64,000 nt of DNA from Marinicellulosiphila megalodicopiae (GTDB lineage: Bacteria > Pseudomonadota > Gammaproteobacteria > Pseudomonadales > Natronospirillaceae), in contig NZ_AP023087.1 of NCBI RefSeq assembly GCF_045862395.1, positions 1,178,001-1,242,000 of the forward strand. Direction: 5' to 3'. The position numbers and the translations under genes were made by a program. The notes under the pieces are model-generated. The model was not told the origin of the DNA and made no database searches. It saw only the letters and a list, made by a program, of their open reading frames with translations. Positions within the stretch are counted from its first letter, which is position 1. The number at the start of each line of letters is the position of its first letter. Of this stretch, positions 53,901 to 62,707 are shown piece by piece.

Positions 53901-55080
53901 CGGACAAAACCCAACAGGGGTAATCGTCGACTACACGTTTAAGTTTGCAAATACCTATGCTGTTAAACTAACTGTGCGTGATGAATTTGGTTTAGAAGAC
54001 ACAATAACAAAAAACGTTTCCATTTCCGCACCTAGTAATTACAAACCAATAGCCAGCTTTGTGATGACGCAAAACTTTATGAACGTTTCTTTAGATGCGA
54101 CAATGTCATCCGACCAAGATGGAGAAGTGGTCAGTTATCGATGGTTTATAGATGGCAAAACGTTTAATGGCAGTATGGTGGATTATACATTCAATGCTGA
54201 AGGAACTTATACAATCTCGCTCACCGTAGAAGATGACGGAGGTAAAACCGATTCATTTAGCGAAGATGTCATGGTTATGATTGATCAAAATGCAAATGAA
54301 GTGCCTGTCGCAGTAATTCTAACTTCAGTGCAAGCAGGGCAATACATTTTATTTAACGGACAAAATTCCTTTGACTCAGACACCGATGACACTTTAAATT
54401 TCACTTGGATCTTATCAACGGGTGATGTTTTTTACGGATCAAAATTTTATTACGAAGCAACCAATACTGAAGAAATTACCGCTCAATTAACGGTTAGTGA
54501 TGCAAAAGTGTATACCACAGAGAATGAATCAATTACACCAAACGTTGGTACAATTGATCGAGATTATGATATTGAAATGTTTGAAATGGCATCTATAACA
54601 TCCTGTGCAAGCACATGCCACACTGATTCACATCCATTTATTAACCGAAATGATATGACTGATTGGGATAGTGATTTTAGGGAACAATTAGCTAAAAGAG
54701 GAGCAACCTCATTATATGAATTTCCAACAGGTCAATCTGGTGGTCACGAAGGTAATAATGCAATTGGGACTGACAATTGGGAAAAGTGGCAAAACCTAAT
54801 TCGTTTGGTCGAAGCAGATATGGACTCAACTAAAAATCAGCCGCCGGTTGCAGATTTTGACGTAAGCGTCACTGGTGACACGGTGACAGTCATTAATAAA
54901 AGTTTTGATCCAGAAAATGCGACATTAACGTATTTATGGGAATTTGGTGATTTTGAAACCCAAACTCAAGCGAATCCTACCCACACATATGTAACCGCTC
55001 GCCAATATGTTATTAAATTAACAGTTGATGATGGGTATACAACTAAATATAAAACTAAGTTAGTTGATATTAATTTTTAA
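50977..55080 (+). CDS. giant PKD-domain lipoprotein with c-type heme motifs
   Basis: A 1367-residue lipoprotein (lipobox SSC, Cys19). About nine or ten PKD domains are seen, with repeats such as FTWDFGDGLESS, YLWDLGDGS, YTWDFGDDS, YLWTFGDEQ and the last YLWEFGDFET near the C-terminus. A Thr/Asn/Asp linker (TNTDTNTETN) lies around residues 290-320. Two heme c-like insertions occur: CINCH (601-605), and CASTCH (1210-1215), a CX3CH form. The regions after each (WFEYVDQTKIIW and NWEKWQNLIRLV) resemble short cytochrome c segments. It is probably exported and may carry electrons outside the cell. A terminator follows. Confidence 0.8.
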   Translation: MLKRACISLISVSLFFSSCDLSLKGSGGVNKAPLAAFTAVAKDGPRQFYFDPSSSIDPEGKQLQFTWDFGDGLESSSSAVFHTFRTYGTFTVKLRVTDDKHQTDTVTRLVNVLNTKPEPSFTIDYQDGTVYLDASESSDRDDEFSDLTFSWQFGDESPVQQGVKVSHVYALTGDYQISLTVKDSFGAQKTIRQRQLVDIANGNHAPSAEFTSEVDDKTVSFDASLSVDADDDELTYLWDLGDGSISDQIQFTHTYEEYNAQPYLVSLTVTDSVGNSDIYNKSVAVFSSAPVIDTQTNTDTNTETNTNTDSSTITDTSTNTQTDTRINQMPEAAFELSLSNRLVSLDASDSVDLDGDVLSYTWDFGDDSVSQTSQNSEFEYTYSAPGSYTITLIVDDGQPTNNQDRITQNVTVINTKPVADFNFVKTDQTVEFSNLSQDMDGDVLTYLWTFGDEQNSQENSPIHAFSESIAYEVSLTVTDSFGDQDVTVKVIDFSINESPNVKFELVQQGYVISLDASATTDPENDAMTYSWSMGESTMINDVISFEFIYDQQGEYIIELTVSDDQGNSALVSQEITIALETLSYNELSQKMATDVIDGLGCINCHGESPMQDNNLSFADVTPVSLQNGVFAYFELDFNGDIHLKGKPNGQFTHDGGFVFEFLPQLRDYWFEYVDQTKIIWSNINRAPVADFVIANQVDLYVAVDASSSYDENGDSLSYQWVYDNQTLTGRSAILQFSQAGTFDVILNVSDAEFTSSKTQSVTVTDDPKNTAPRGIYSLTPNDLNVNFDASDSDDAQNDPLTFVWDIDGVIYNDAIVDHAFAQAGTYAFALMVSDGNLTDSVTGSIQVTESTVENQAPLALLEVTLEGSNLLLNGSGSTDPEMNPLTYVYSVDGQTYSGVNATHPITQTGSYEVQMTVTDDGGLTDQDSQTIIVEQINHPPVARFVSSTDGFDMHLDASTSSDEDDDDLEYIWQFNGQNPTGVIVDYTFKFANTYAVKLTVRDEFGLEDTITKNVSISAPSNYKPIASFVMTQNFMNVSLDATMSSDQDGEVVSYRWFIDGKTFNGSMVDYTFNAEGTYTISLTVEDDGGKTDSFSEDVMVMIDQNANEVPVAVILTSVQAGQYILFNGQNSFDSDTDDTLNFTWILSTGDVFYGSKFYYEATNTEEITAQLTVSDAKVYTTENESITPNVGTIDRDYDIEMFEMASITSCASTCHTDSHPFINRNDMTDWDSDFREQLAKRGATSLYEFPTGQSGGHEGNNAIGTDNWEKWQNLIRLVEADMDSTKNQPPVADFDVSVTGDTVTVINKSFDPENATLTYLWEFGDFETQTQANPTHTYVTARQYVIKLTVDDGYTTKYKTKLVDINF

Positions 55081-55108
55081 GCTATTGATCTAACTTTTAA
55101 AAATAATA

Positions 55109-55143
55109 AAAAAGGTCAATCTCAATTGAGGTTGGCCTTTTTT
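55109..55143 (+). terminator. rho-independent terminator after PKD lipoprotein gene
   Basis: Imperfect stem AAGGTCAATCTC / GAGGTTGGCCTT (with G-T pairs), loop AATT, then a T-run. Confidence 0.8.
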
Positions 55144-55336
55144 ATTGCATCAACTGTTTATCAATTCTTTTATAACAGCGTATTTTTTTTTCGTAACGAA
55201 ACCGCTCGTTATTGCTTTTTATAATTTTTATTTTTAGGTATAGATTTATATTTGATGTTCAAAGACTTATCAAAAAGGTAAAGTGCATGAATACAATTTT
55301 TTGAAACAATTTGAAACAAAGTGATAGGTAACTTTT

Positions 55337-56137
55337 ATGCCAGAACAAATAATCGACACAAAATTTATTCAAGCCGCCAAACAATTATTAGCCCGTAGGG
55401 TAGCTGGAACTAAAGCGAATGGTTTGCCAAATAATATTAAGCCTAACAATATTGAAGATGCCCTTGATATACATCAAGCAATGATTACGCTTTGCGAACA
55501 AAAAAATATTAAAGCAAATGCATGGAAATGTTTGTTGCCGATCAATGCTGACAAAATAATTATTGCGCCTATTTTTTCTGATACTGTTCAAACAGGCGAT
55601 CAGTGCAAATTGATGTGTGATGACGCTAAGGCGAAGGTTGAACCTGAAATTGCGTTTGTTTTAAATAAAGATTTACCAGCAAAAGCGTTAGGGTATTCAA
55701 AAGGTGAAATAAATGATGCAATTGGCTCTGCTCATATGGCGTTAGAGTTAATGCAAAAACGCTTTGCTGATGATACGGATGTCAGTTTTCCTGAAATGCT
55801 TGCAGACTGTTTGGTGAATCAAGGTTTGTTTATTGGGCCACAAATTGATAAAGCATTAGCCTTTAAAGCCAATGTTATTTCATTGTCGTTTAAACAAATT
55901 GATAAAAATGGTGAAATAAATGAGCAAATATTTGAGGGTAAACATCCCAATGCGTTACCGCAATTACCTGTGTATTGGGCGATTGATTTTATGAGTAAAC
56001 GTGGTACGTCATTTAAAAAGGGCGATGCGTTTACTACTGGATCGTTTGCAGGAATTGTTGAGGTGGATTTTGATAAAAAAACCGACATTGAATATGTTGG
56101 GTTGGGTAATTATAAAGTGGAGTTTAAAGAGTCTTAG
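55337..56137 (+). CDS. 2-oxopent-4-enoate hydratase-like protein (MhpD/FAH family)
   Basis: A 266-residue enzyme of the hydratase/decarboxylase group. It has the start FIQAAKQLLARR, ALDIHQAMI, KVEPEIAFVLNKDLP (metal-binding Glu), MALELMQKRF, LVNQGLFIGP and KGDAFTTGSFAGIVEVDF. Members hydrate 2-hydroxy-dienoates or decarboxylate oxalocrotonate in meta-cleavage routes. No other catabolic gene of such a path is near, so the substrate is open. It is alone and convergent with the next gene. Confidence 0.85.
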   Translation: MPEQIIDTKFIQAAKQLLARRVAGTKANGLPNNIKPNNIEDALDIHQAMITLCEQKNIKANAWKCLLPINADKIIIAPIFSDTVQTGDQCKLMCDDAKAKVEPEIAFVLNKDLPAKALGYSKGEINDAIGSAHMALELMQKRFADDTDVSFPEMLADCLVNQGLFIGPQIDKALAFKANVISLSFKQIDKNGEINEQIFEGKHPNALPQLPVYWAIDFMSKRGTSFKKGDAFTTGSFAGIVEVDFDKKTDIEYVGLGNYKVEFKES

Positions 56138-56155
56138 TTCATTTAGTAACAGAAA

Positions 56156-56191
56156 TGCTGATCGATATTATAATTATTTTGTTGATCAGCA
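56156..56191. terminator. hairpin between convergent genes
   Basis: Arms TGCTGATC and GATCAGCA with a 20-base loop, then AATTTTTT. It lies between the MhpD-like and YciK-like genes and may stop both. Confidence 0.5.
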
Positions 56192-56234
56192 ATTCAAATT
56201 TTTTGATATAAAATGTTAGACCTATATTTTAAAT

Positions 56235-57035
56235 TTACAATTCTTCAGTTAAAAAATCATCCGCATTAAATCGAATAGAATCGTAACCACGTTGAGTATT
56301 ATTCACTAACAAACCATAAATAGCTGTTAATGTACTTGGCGGTTTTACCGAAGATGGATTTTCGCTAGGGTAGGCTTGTACGCGCATGTTTGTGCGTGTC
56401 GCTCCTGGGTTAACTGTAAATACTTTTGTACTTGTCGTATTTTCTAACTCATCATTTAATACTTGAGCAAAGCCTTCAATGGCAAATTTACTGACGCTGT
56501 ACGCCCCCCAATATGCACGACCTTGATTACCTACACTGGATGTATTAAAAATTATACTGCTATCTGGTGTGTTATTTAATAAGCTCAATGCGTGTTTAGT
56601 TAATAAAAATGCGCCCTCAACATTGGTTTGCATAACCTGTTGCCAGCTTGATAAATGGATATTACTAATTGGAGTTTGTTGACCCAATACGCCAGCACAA
56701 TGTATCAATGAATCAACTTTTTCAAACTGCTCACCAATGGCTTCAAAAATAGTTAAGGCTTGATTGTCATCTAATTTTTTAAAATCAATCGGTAATAAAA
56801 CAGGCTCAGTGCCGCCTTGTTCAATAATTAAATCGTAAATGGCTTCTAGTTTTTTTTGTGTGCGTCCAAGCATAATGACCGTTGCGCCACGTTTGGCAAA
56901 GTCGATACTCAGTTGTTTGCCGATGCCATCTGAGGCACCAGTAATCACAATCACTTTACCGTTTACGGCTTGTTGATTATTAAAAAAACTTTTTTGATTA
57001 GTTTGACTTAAAAGTTGTTGGTAAAATTCGCTCAT
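56235..57035 (-). CDS. short-chain dehydrogenase, YciK-like
   Basis: A 266-residue classical SDR. It has the NAD(P) motif VIVITGASDGIGKQLS, LIHCAGVLG, the Ser in FNTSSVGNQGRA, and the catalytic YSVSKFAIEGFAQ (Tyr, Lys). PGATRT follows. Position behind ubiG and the TRZ/ATZ gene is the known place of yciK-type genes in Pseudomonas. Substrate is unknown. It starts 11 bases after the ubiG stop. Confidence 0.85.
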   Translation of the reverse strand: MSEFYQQLLSQTNQKSFFNNQQAVNGKVIVITGASDGIGKQLSIDFAKRGATVIMLGRTQKKLEAIYDLIIEQGGTEPVLLPIDFKKLDDNQALTIFEAIGEQFEKVDSLIHCAGVLGQQTPISNIHLSSWQQVMQTNVEGAFLLTKHALSLLNNTPDSSIIFNTSSVGNQGRAYWGAYSVSKFAIEGFAQVLNDELENTTSTKVFTVNPGATRTNMRVQAYPSENPSSVKPPSTLTAIYGLLVNNTQRGYDSIRFNADDFLTEEL

Positions 57036-57045
57036 GTATTTTCCC

Positions 57046-57744
57046 TTAACCTTTGCATGTCATTAAATAATTTACGTCAACGTTGTCGCCTAAATCAAAC
57101 GTCTTAAATAAAGGATGATAATGCATGCCTTTAGTGTCGATGCATTGTAATTTGGCAACACGCGCCATGCTTGAAAGCTCTGACGGTTTGATGAACTTTT
57201 TATAATCGTGTGTGCCTTTAGGGACTAATTTTAAAACGTATTCTGCACCTAATACCGCTAATAAATACGACTTAGGATTACGATTAATGGTAGAGAAAAA
57301 AACCGTGCCGCCAGGTTTTAAAAGTGCACGAACCGCATTAATGATCGATTGAGGATCGGGTACGTGTTCTAGCATTTCCATGGCGCAAATTACATCGTAT
57401 TGTTGTGGCTCACGTTCTGCTAAGTCTTCAGCGCGAATGTGCTCGTAGTCGATGTTGTCGACTTGCTCGCTTAGTGCGTGTAATTGCGCGACATCTAATG
57501 AGGCTTTTGCCATGTCGATGCCTTTTACTTGCTTGGCGCGTTTGGCTAGGCTTTCGGTTAAAATGCCGCCACCACAACCTATGTCTAAAACGGTTTTGCC
57601 TGTTAGGTCGACTTGGGAATCAATATAAGCGACACGCACAGGATTTAAATCATGTAACGGTTTAAATTCGCTTTGAGGGTCCCACCAGCGGCTGGCTAAT
57701 GCGGAGAATTTTTCTATTTCATGTTCATCGACATTGGTAGTCAT
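57046..57744 (-). CDS. ubiG: ubiquinone biosynthesis O-methyltransferase UbiG
   Basis: A 232-residue SAM-dependent methyltransferase doing both O-methylations in ubiquinone synthesis. It has EIEKFSALASRWWDPQSEFKPLHDLNPVR, the SAM motif VLDIGCGGGILTE, MEMLEHVPDP and FFSTINRNPKSYLLAVLGAEYVL. Its length and motifs are typical. It is 12 bases after the TRZ/ATZ gene and 10 before the YciK-like gene, so the three form an operon. The MupP-type phosphatase gene found between ubiG and yciK in Pseudomonas is missing. Confidence 0.96.
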   Translation of the reverse strand: MTTNVDEHEIEKFSALASRWWDPQSEFKPLHDLNPVRVAYIDSQVDLTGKTVLDIGCGGGILTESLAKRAKQVKGIDMAKASLDVAQLHALSEQVDNIDYEHIRAEDLAEREPQQYDVICAMEMLEHVPDPQSIINAVRALLKPGGTVFFSTINRNPKSYLLAVLGAEYVLKLVPKGTHDYKKFIKPSELSSMARVAKLQCIDTKGMHYHPLFKTFDLGDNVDVNYLMTCKG

Positions 57745-57756
57745 GTTTATTCTCTT

Positions 57757-59067
57757 CTATTGTTGGCTGAGCTTATCTTGCCAGCTTAATACTGTTTGCA
57801 TTAATGATGGCTCATCAATACTTAATAGGGTGTTGTTCTGCATTAAACACACGCCATTTACATACACGTCGCTGACTTGATGTGCTGACGTATTGTAAAC
57901 CAGTGCCGATGCTATGTTGTACATTGGGGCATGGTTGAGGCTTTGGGTGTCAATAATACACAGGTCGGCTTGTTTGCCAATTTCTAAGCTGCCTATTTTA
58001 GCATCCATTTGTAAAGCTTTCGCCCCATTTATGGTGGCCATTTCGATCGCTTGTCTTGCTGACACGGCCGTTGCGTTTTTACTGACGCCTTTTGCTAATA
58101 ATGCGCCAGTGCGCATTTCGCTGAACATGTCTAAATTGTTATTGCTGGCCGCGCCGTCGGTGCCTAAACACACGTTGACGCCTGCTTCTAATAAATCAAA
58201 TACCGGGCACATGCCGGAGGCCAGTTTTAAATTGCTTTCAGGGCAGTGCACAATATGCACGTTATGCTCAGCAAACCATGATATTTCTTGGGCATTAAGT
58301 TGTGTCACATGCACCGCTTGTAGGTTTGAGTTTAATAAACCCAAATCTTTTAAGCGCTCAATCGGGCGTTTGCCTGATTTTTCCATGGCGTCATTTACTT
58401 CAAACTCGGTCTCATGAATGTGCATTTGAATCGGTAAATTATGCTGTTTACTTAATTCTAAAATATCAGTAAGTGGTTGGTCACTTACTGTGTAAGGTGC
58501 ATGAGGTCCGAAGGCGATTTGGATTCGATCATGCGATTTGTATTGGTCTGCTAAAGATAGTGTTTTTTGAATATGGTCTTGCGCGTCTTTGGCCCAGTTG
58601 TTTGGAAAGTCGATAACAGGCGGGGCAATTTGCGCACGAATGCCTGACTGGTCTACGGCTTTTGCACAATCTTCTGCAAAGAAATACTGATCACTGAAAG
58701 TCGTCGTCCCGCCTTTAAGCATTTCTGCTATGGCCAACTGTGTGCCTGTATACACAAACTCATCGTTTACCCATTTACCTTCTGCTGGCCAAATGTGTTC
58801 GTTAAGCCAAGTGAATAGAGGAAGGTCGTCTGCGTAGCCTCGAAGCAAACTCATAGCTGCATGATTATGTGCATTAATTAGCCCAGGCATCACAATGTGT
58901 TTGGTTTTATCAACAATGGTGTTTGAGGTGTATTGGGTTTGCTCGTTTGGCAAAATCGCTTCAATGATGCCTTGGTTGATAATTAAACAGTGGTTTTTGA
59001 GGATATCAAATTCTGAATTAACAGTAACAATGTAGTTAGTTTGAATGATTAGCTCGGCGTCTTTCAT
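57757..59067 (-). CDS. TRZ/ATZ-family amidohydrolase (MTA/SAH deaminase-like)
   Basis: A 436-residue metal-dependent deaminase. Zinc ligands are seen in PGLINAHNHAAMS, MHIHETEFEV and LQAVHVTQL; the active Asp is in LGTDGAASNNNLDM. It resembles 5'-methylthioadenosine or S-adenosylhomocysteine deaminases. SAH is formed by UbiG and other methyltransferases, which would explain the conserved linkage to ubiG, but this is inference. First gene of the ubiG operon. Confidence 0.9.
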   Translation of the reverse strand: MKDAELIIQTNYIVTVNSEFDILKNHCLIINQGIIEAILPNEQTQYTSNTIVDKTKHIVMPGLINAHNHAAMSLLRGYADDLPLFTWLNEHIWPAEGKWVNDEFVYTGTQLAIAEMLKGGTTTFSDQYFFAEDCAKAVDQSGIRAQIAPPVIDFPNNWAKDAQDHIQKTLSLADQYKSHDRIQIAFGPHAPYTVSDQPLTDILELSKQHNLPIQMHIHETEFEVNDAMEKSGKRPIERLKDLGLLNSNLQAVHVTQLNAQEISWFAEHNVHIVHCPESNLKLASGMCPVFDLLEAGVNVCLGTDGAASNNNLDMFSEMRTGALLAKGVSKNATAVSARQAIEMATINGAKALQMDAKIGSLEIGKQADLCIIDTQSLNHAPMYNIASALVYNTSAHQVSDVYVNGVCLMQNNTLLSIDEPSLMQTVLSWQDKLSQQ

Positions 59068-59634
59068 TAGAGTGTCTGCTTTGTATTAAATGGCGCAAAT
59101 AATACTGGAAATACCGACAAAAAATGAAGTATTTTTTCTTAAGTATCATGAAAGAATCTAAGCCAATATAGATAGAAACTGGTTTGGATTCATAAAAAAC
59201 GTCGAGTTAGGTGTAAAGTTAATGAGGGATTTATGTGATGGTACTCTCATAACTGTAATTAATATGGTTGTTTACAAAAAAAATGAAAATATAAGGAGTA
59301 ATCGTCTAAGTTGTGATGGGATTCGGGTTTTTTAATATTGACATTGTGAGAATAAATTTTAAATTTTTTTTATGTTATTTATCAAATTTTATTTTTTGAA
59401 ATTAATAAAAATGGGTAATGATTGATGTTTAGTGGTTGCATATTGTTGCAATGATTTTGAAGGTTCCCCTTATATTATGAGTATGTATGATTTAAGTAAG
59501 CTTGGGATTGTTACTAATTATTGTTGAATTCAGACATTTGAACGGTTTATATCTTATTTTTCTCATTGCGTGAAATTGCTTGAAAACCCCCCTTTATAAT
59601 AGAATGGAGTGATATTTATAAAGAAGGCAATATT
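59068..59634. other. intergenic, 567 bp, promoter region of GH5 gene
   Basis: AT-rich DNA between divergent genes. A TATAAT at 59595-59600 lies 35 bases before the GH5 ATG without a good -35 box, and AAAGAAGGCAA supplies the ribosome site. I see no RNA gene or repeat here. Confidence 0.5.
59595..59600 (+). promoter_or_regulatory. candidate -10 box of GH5 lipoprotein gene
   Basis: TATAAT 35 bases before the start codon. No TTGACA-like box sits 16-18 bases upstream, so regulation by an activator is possible. Confidence 0.4.
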
Positions 59635-62607
59635 ATGATTAAGCATATAGCGACAGCATCTTGTGTAGCACTTTTGCTAGCAAGCTGTGATTCACTTCCT
59701 TTTAGTGGTGACGATACAGAGACTCAAACCAATACAAATCAGACGAATTCATCTCCAGTTGTGATGGATGCTACATTTACTAATGGCCAATTCATAGCTT
59801 CTGTAAGTGATGCTGATACACCAATTAATCAATTAACTTACACCTGGTATGTAGGTACTGAAGAAATCGGAACTGGTTCTGAGTTAATGTTATCAGATGT
59901 TACTGTTGCTCTGAGTGGGACTCATAATGTTCGTTTAGTAGTGAGTGATGGCTTGAATGTGTCAATTGAAACTATTCACGATGTTAATTTTGGCTCTGCA
60001 TCTAATACTGGCAATACAGCACCAACTATCAGCTCTGCTAACTTTAATCAAAATACCAAACTATTAACTGCTGCCGCCTATGATAAAGAAACTGCCTCTT
60101 CTGAATTAAGTTATGAGTGGTCTGTTGATTCACAGGTGATTGGCAGAGGTGCGTCATTTAATATTGATAATTCTTTTGTCACACTTAACGGTACAAAATC
60201 CGTACTTTTAACAGTGAGTGACGGTGATAAAACGGCAACTCGACCAGTTAATAACGTGAATTTTGGTGATGACATTGATCCAACAAATGCAGCGCCTACG
60301 ATTTCATCAGCAACGTTTAATAACAATGTGTTAACCGCTATAGCGACGGATGATGCAACAGGGGTTAATCAACTAATTTATGTTTGGTCAGTAAACTCGG
60401 TGGAGATTGGGCGAGATAGAATATTTAATATTGATAATTCACAGGTTGATTTAACGGGTGATCAAACTGTTACATTGGTAGTAACAGACCAAGGCGGTAA
60501 GTCTGCATCAACAACCGTGGTTGCAAATTTTGGTACAATTGTTATGCCTGCTGGTGATGAGAGTTATTCATCATTGAATGACAATTATGCGCAATATGAC
60601 CTTTTTGAGATTGTTAACTGTGGTGTCAATCCTACGTATATTTATGGTGATTATTCGTCGGTGACGAGTGCGTCGGGGGCATCATTTGGAGATACTTGGA
60701 ATCATATTGATTCTACAACTGGTCAGTGGGCAGGAATTGCTAAACAACCTAGTGATTATGCGATAGCGACTTCTTTAAGTTCAAATGCTGCAAATTGTAA
60801 TAATCAGTCCACCCTTAATAATATTTTAGTTAAAAAATTCGGCGATTGGGATATGCAGCATGCGAATGGTTTCAATATAATTGTGCCTAATGATCCGACT
60901 TACGCTGATTTAAATATGTTGGTGATGGATATTTTTGTTGATTCATCTAATTCTGTGCTGCCAACGCCTGCAGAAATTTCTGCAACTTTCGGTTCAGTAA
61001 TGTCTCAGTCCGATATTAATGAAATGACTGATGGTCAGTTTCATGTTGATGTGCAATTAACTTCGGATAATGCCTACTCAGCATCTATTGATTTAACTTT
61101 AGATGTTGCTACGCAGTTGGATAAGTGGATTCGAGTTGAAGTGCCAGTTCAAGATATGACTTTTTGGCAAGATGTTAATTATAATCGTGTGGGCCAAAAT
61201 TGGGCTGATATGAAAAATATGACAGTTAATACTATTTCATTTGTAGCTGAAACAAAAAATCGTTTAGTTTATAGAAATTATAATCAAAACGGTTTTGATG
61301 CGAATACCGCTCCAAAATTATTTAAAGAGCAAGCTATTCAAATTAAGTACATTGAAATAATTGGATCGAATCAAACGAATCCAACTAACAATGCGCCAAC
61401 TGTCAATATTGGCTCTAATCAAACAGTCAATGTTGGACAAATTGTTTCAATTAATTCAAATGTTAACGATGTAGATGGTGATAATTTAGATTATCAATGG
61501 AAAATCAATAACAATAATCATTCCACATCAAATAATTTCTCTGATTCTTTTGATCAAGCTGGTAATTATGATGTGTCTCTATCTGTTTTCGATGGAACGG
61601 TCACTACTACTGAAACTATCACTATAAAAGTTGAAAGTGTTGGATCTGCTTGTGCGCAAAGTGGTACACCTGTAGAAATGTACGGCGATCTTTATACTGA
61701 CGGAAACAAGCTTAAAGGTTGTGGTGGTAAAGATGTTCAACTTCGAGGCATGAGTATGTTCTGGAGTCAGTGGTCAGGACAATTCTATAATAGTGGTGTG
61801 GTTGATACTTTGGTTGATGACTGGAAGGTAAATGCCGTTCGCGCTGCAATGGGTGTTGATGCAGATGCTGGATATTTGGACGGTGGTCAAGCAGCTGAGC
61901 TTGCTAATGTAGAGACTATGATTAACGCTGCTCTTAACAGAGGTGTTTATGTGATTGTCGATTGGCATACTCATCACGGTGAAGACGCTAATATTAAATC
62001 CAGTGCAATTACCTTTTTCGAAGACATTGCGCGTCGCTATGGTGATAATCCAAATATCATTTATGAAATCTATAATGAGCCTTTAGATGTAACTTGGGAT
62101 GCAGTATTAAAACCTTATGCTGAAGATGTGATACGAGCGATTCGAGCAATCGATCCTGATAACTTGATTATTGCAGGTACTCAAAATTGGTCACAAGAAG
62201 TAGATGATGCGGGTCGTAATCCAATCACTAATTATCCAAACATTGCATACACAATTCATTTTTATGCTTGTACACATAAAGACGATATTCGTGCAAATGT
62301 TCAATCTGCAATTGATAATAACGTTGTGGTATTTGCAACAGAGTGGGGTATGAGTCAAGCAAATGGTGGTACTAACGGAACTTACCCAAATACTACTAAT
62401 GACAATACAATTTGTGCTGATGAAACGACTAAGTGGTTAGATTTATTCGATGCTAACAATATATCTTGGTTTAATTGGTCGTTAATTGATAAAGAAGAGT
62501 CTTCAGCTGCATTGAAGCCCGGTGCATCAGTGACAGGTGGTTGGAATCCAAACTCGGATTTATCGCCTTCTGGACAATGGGTGCGAAATAAATTACGTAG
62601 CTATTAA
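59635..62607 (+). CDS. GH5 endoglucanase lipoprotein with accessory modules
   Basis: A 990-residue lipoprotein (LASC, Cys18). Residues about 25-300 form three Ig-like repeats (SPVVMDATFTNGQ, APTISSANFNQN, APTISSATFNNN). Residues about 305-575 are an unassigned module, probably beta-sandwich, starting near YAQYDLFEIVNCG and rich in Trp/Tyr; it may bind carbohydrate. A PKD-like domain follows (about 585-670, DVDGDNLDYQWKI). The GH5 catalytic domain (about 675-990) has LRGMSMFWSQW, VIVDWHTHHGED, the acid/base Glu815 in YEIYNEPLD and the nucleophile Glu903 in FATEWGMS. It probably cuts cellulose or other beta-glucan at the cell surface. Confidence 0.93.
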   Translation: MIKHIATASCVALLLASCDSLPFSGDDTETQTNTNQTNSSPVVMDATFTNGQFIASVSDADTPINQLTYTWYVGTEEIGTGSELMLSDVTVALSGTHNVRLVVSDGLNVSIETIHDVNFGSASNTGNTAPTISSANFNQNTKLLTAAAYDKETASSELSYEWSVDSQVIGRGASFNIDNSFVTLNGTKSVLLTVSDGDKTATRPVNNVNFGDDIDPTNAAPTISSATFNNNVLTAIATDDATGVNQLIYVWSVNSVEIGRDRIFNIDNSQVDLTGDQTVTLVVTDQGGKSASTTVVANFGTIVMPAGDESYSSLNDNYAQYDLFEIVNCGVNPTYIYGDYSSVTSASGASFGDTWNHIDSTTGQWAGIAKQPSDYAIATSLSSNAANCNNQSTLNNILVKKFGDWDMQHANGFNIIVPNDPTYADLNMLVMDIFVDSSNSVLPTPAEISATFGSVMSQSDINEMTDGQFHVDVQLTSDNAYSASIDLTLDVATQLDKWIRVEVPVQDMTFWQDVNYNRVGQNWADMKNMTVNTISFVAETKNRLVYRNYNQNGFDANTAPKLFKEQAIQIKYIEIIGSNQTNPTNNAPTVNIGSNQTVNVGQIVSINSNVNDVDGDNLDYQWKINNNNHSTSNNFSDSFDQAGNYDVSLSVFDGTVTTTETITIKVESVGSACAQSGTPVEMYGDLYTDGNKLKGCGGKDVQLRGMSMFWSQWSGQFYNSGVVDTLVDDWKVNAVRAAMGVDADAGYLDGGQAAELANVETMINAALNRGVYVIVDWHTHHGEDANIKSSAITFFEDIARRYGDNPNIIYEIYNEPLDVTWDAVLKPYAEDVIRAIRAIDPDNLIIAGTQNWSQEVDDAGRNPITNYPNIAYTIHFYACTHKDDIRANVQSAIDNNVVVFATEWGMSQANGGTNGTYPNTTNDNTICADETTKWLDLFDANNISWFNWSLIDKEESSAALKPGASVTGGWNPNSDLSPSGQWVRNKLRSY

Positions 62608-62612
62608 TAATA

Positions 62613-62640
62613 AGCCCCCTCAACGTTACTTTATTTTGAG
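62613..62640 (+). terminator. first hairpin behind GH5 gene
   Basis: Arms CCCCTCAA and TTGAGGGG with a 12-base loop, directly after the GH5 stop. There is no T-run, but a strong terminator lies 20 bases on. Confidence 0.45.
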
Positions 62641-62660
62641 GGGTACTAATTAAAATGTTA

Positions 62661-62698
62661 CCCATAAAAAAAGCCTCAATTGAGGCTTTTTTTATGGG
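62661..62698. terminator. perfect 38-bp palindromic bidirectional terminator
   Basis: A fully self-complementary 38-mer: arms CCCATAAAAAAAGCCTCAA and its exact complement. It lies between the convergent GH5 and DnaJ-domain genes and gives T-runs on both strands. Confidence 0.9.
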
Positions 62699-62707
62699 CT
62701 GAAAAAA

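Noticed and set aside
57914..58417. 167-codon plus-strand ORF opposite the TRZ/ATZ hydrolase
   Set aside because: It is long only because the true gene's codon usage leaves the frame open; no family features.
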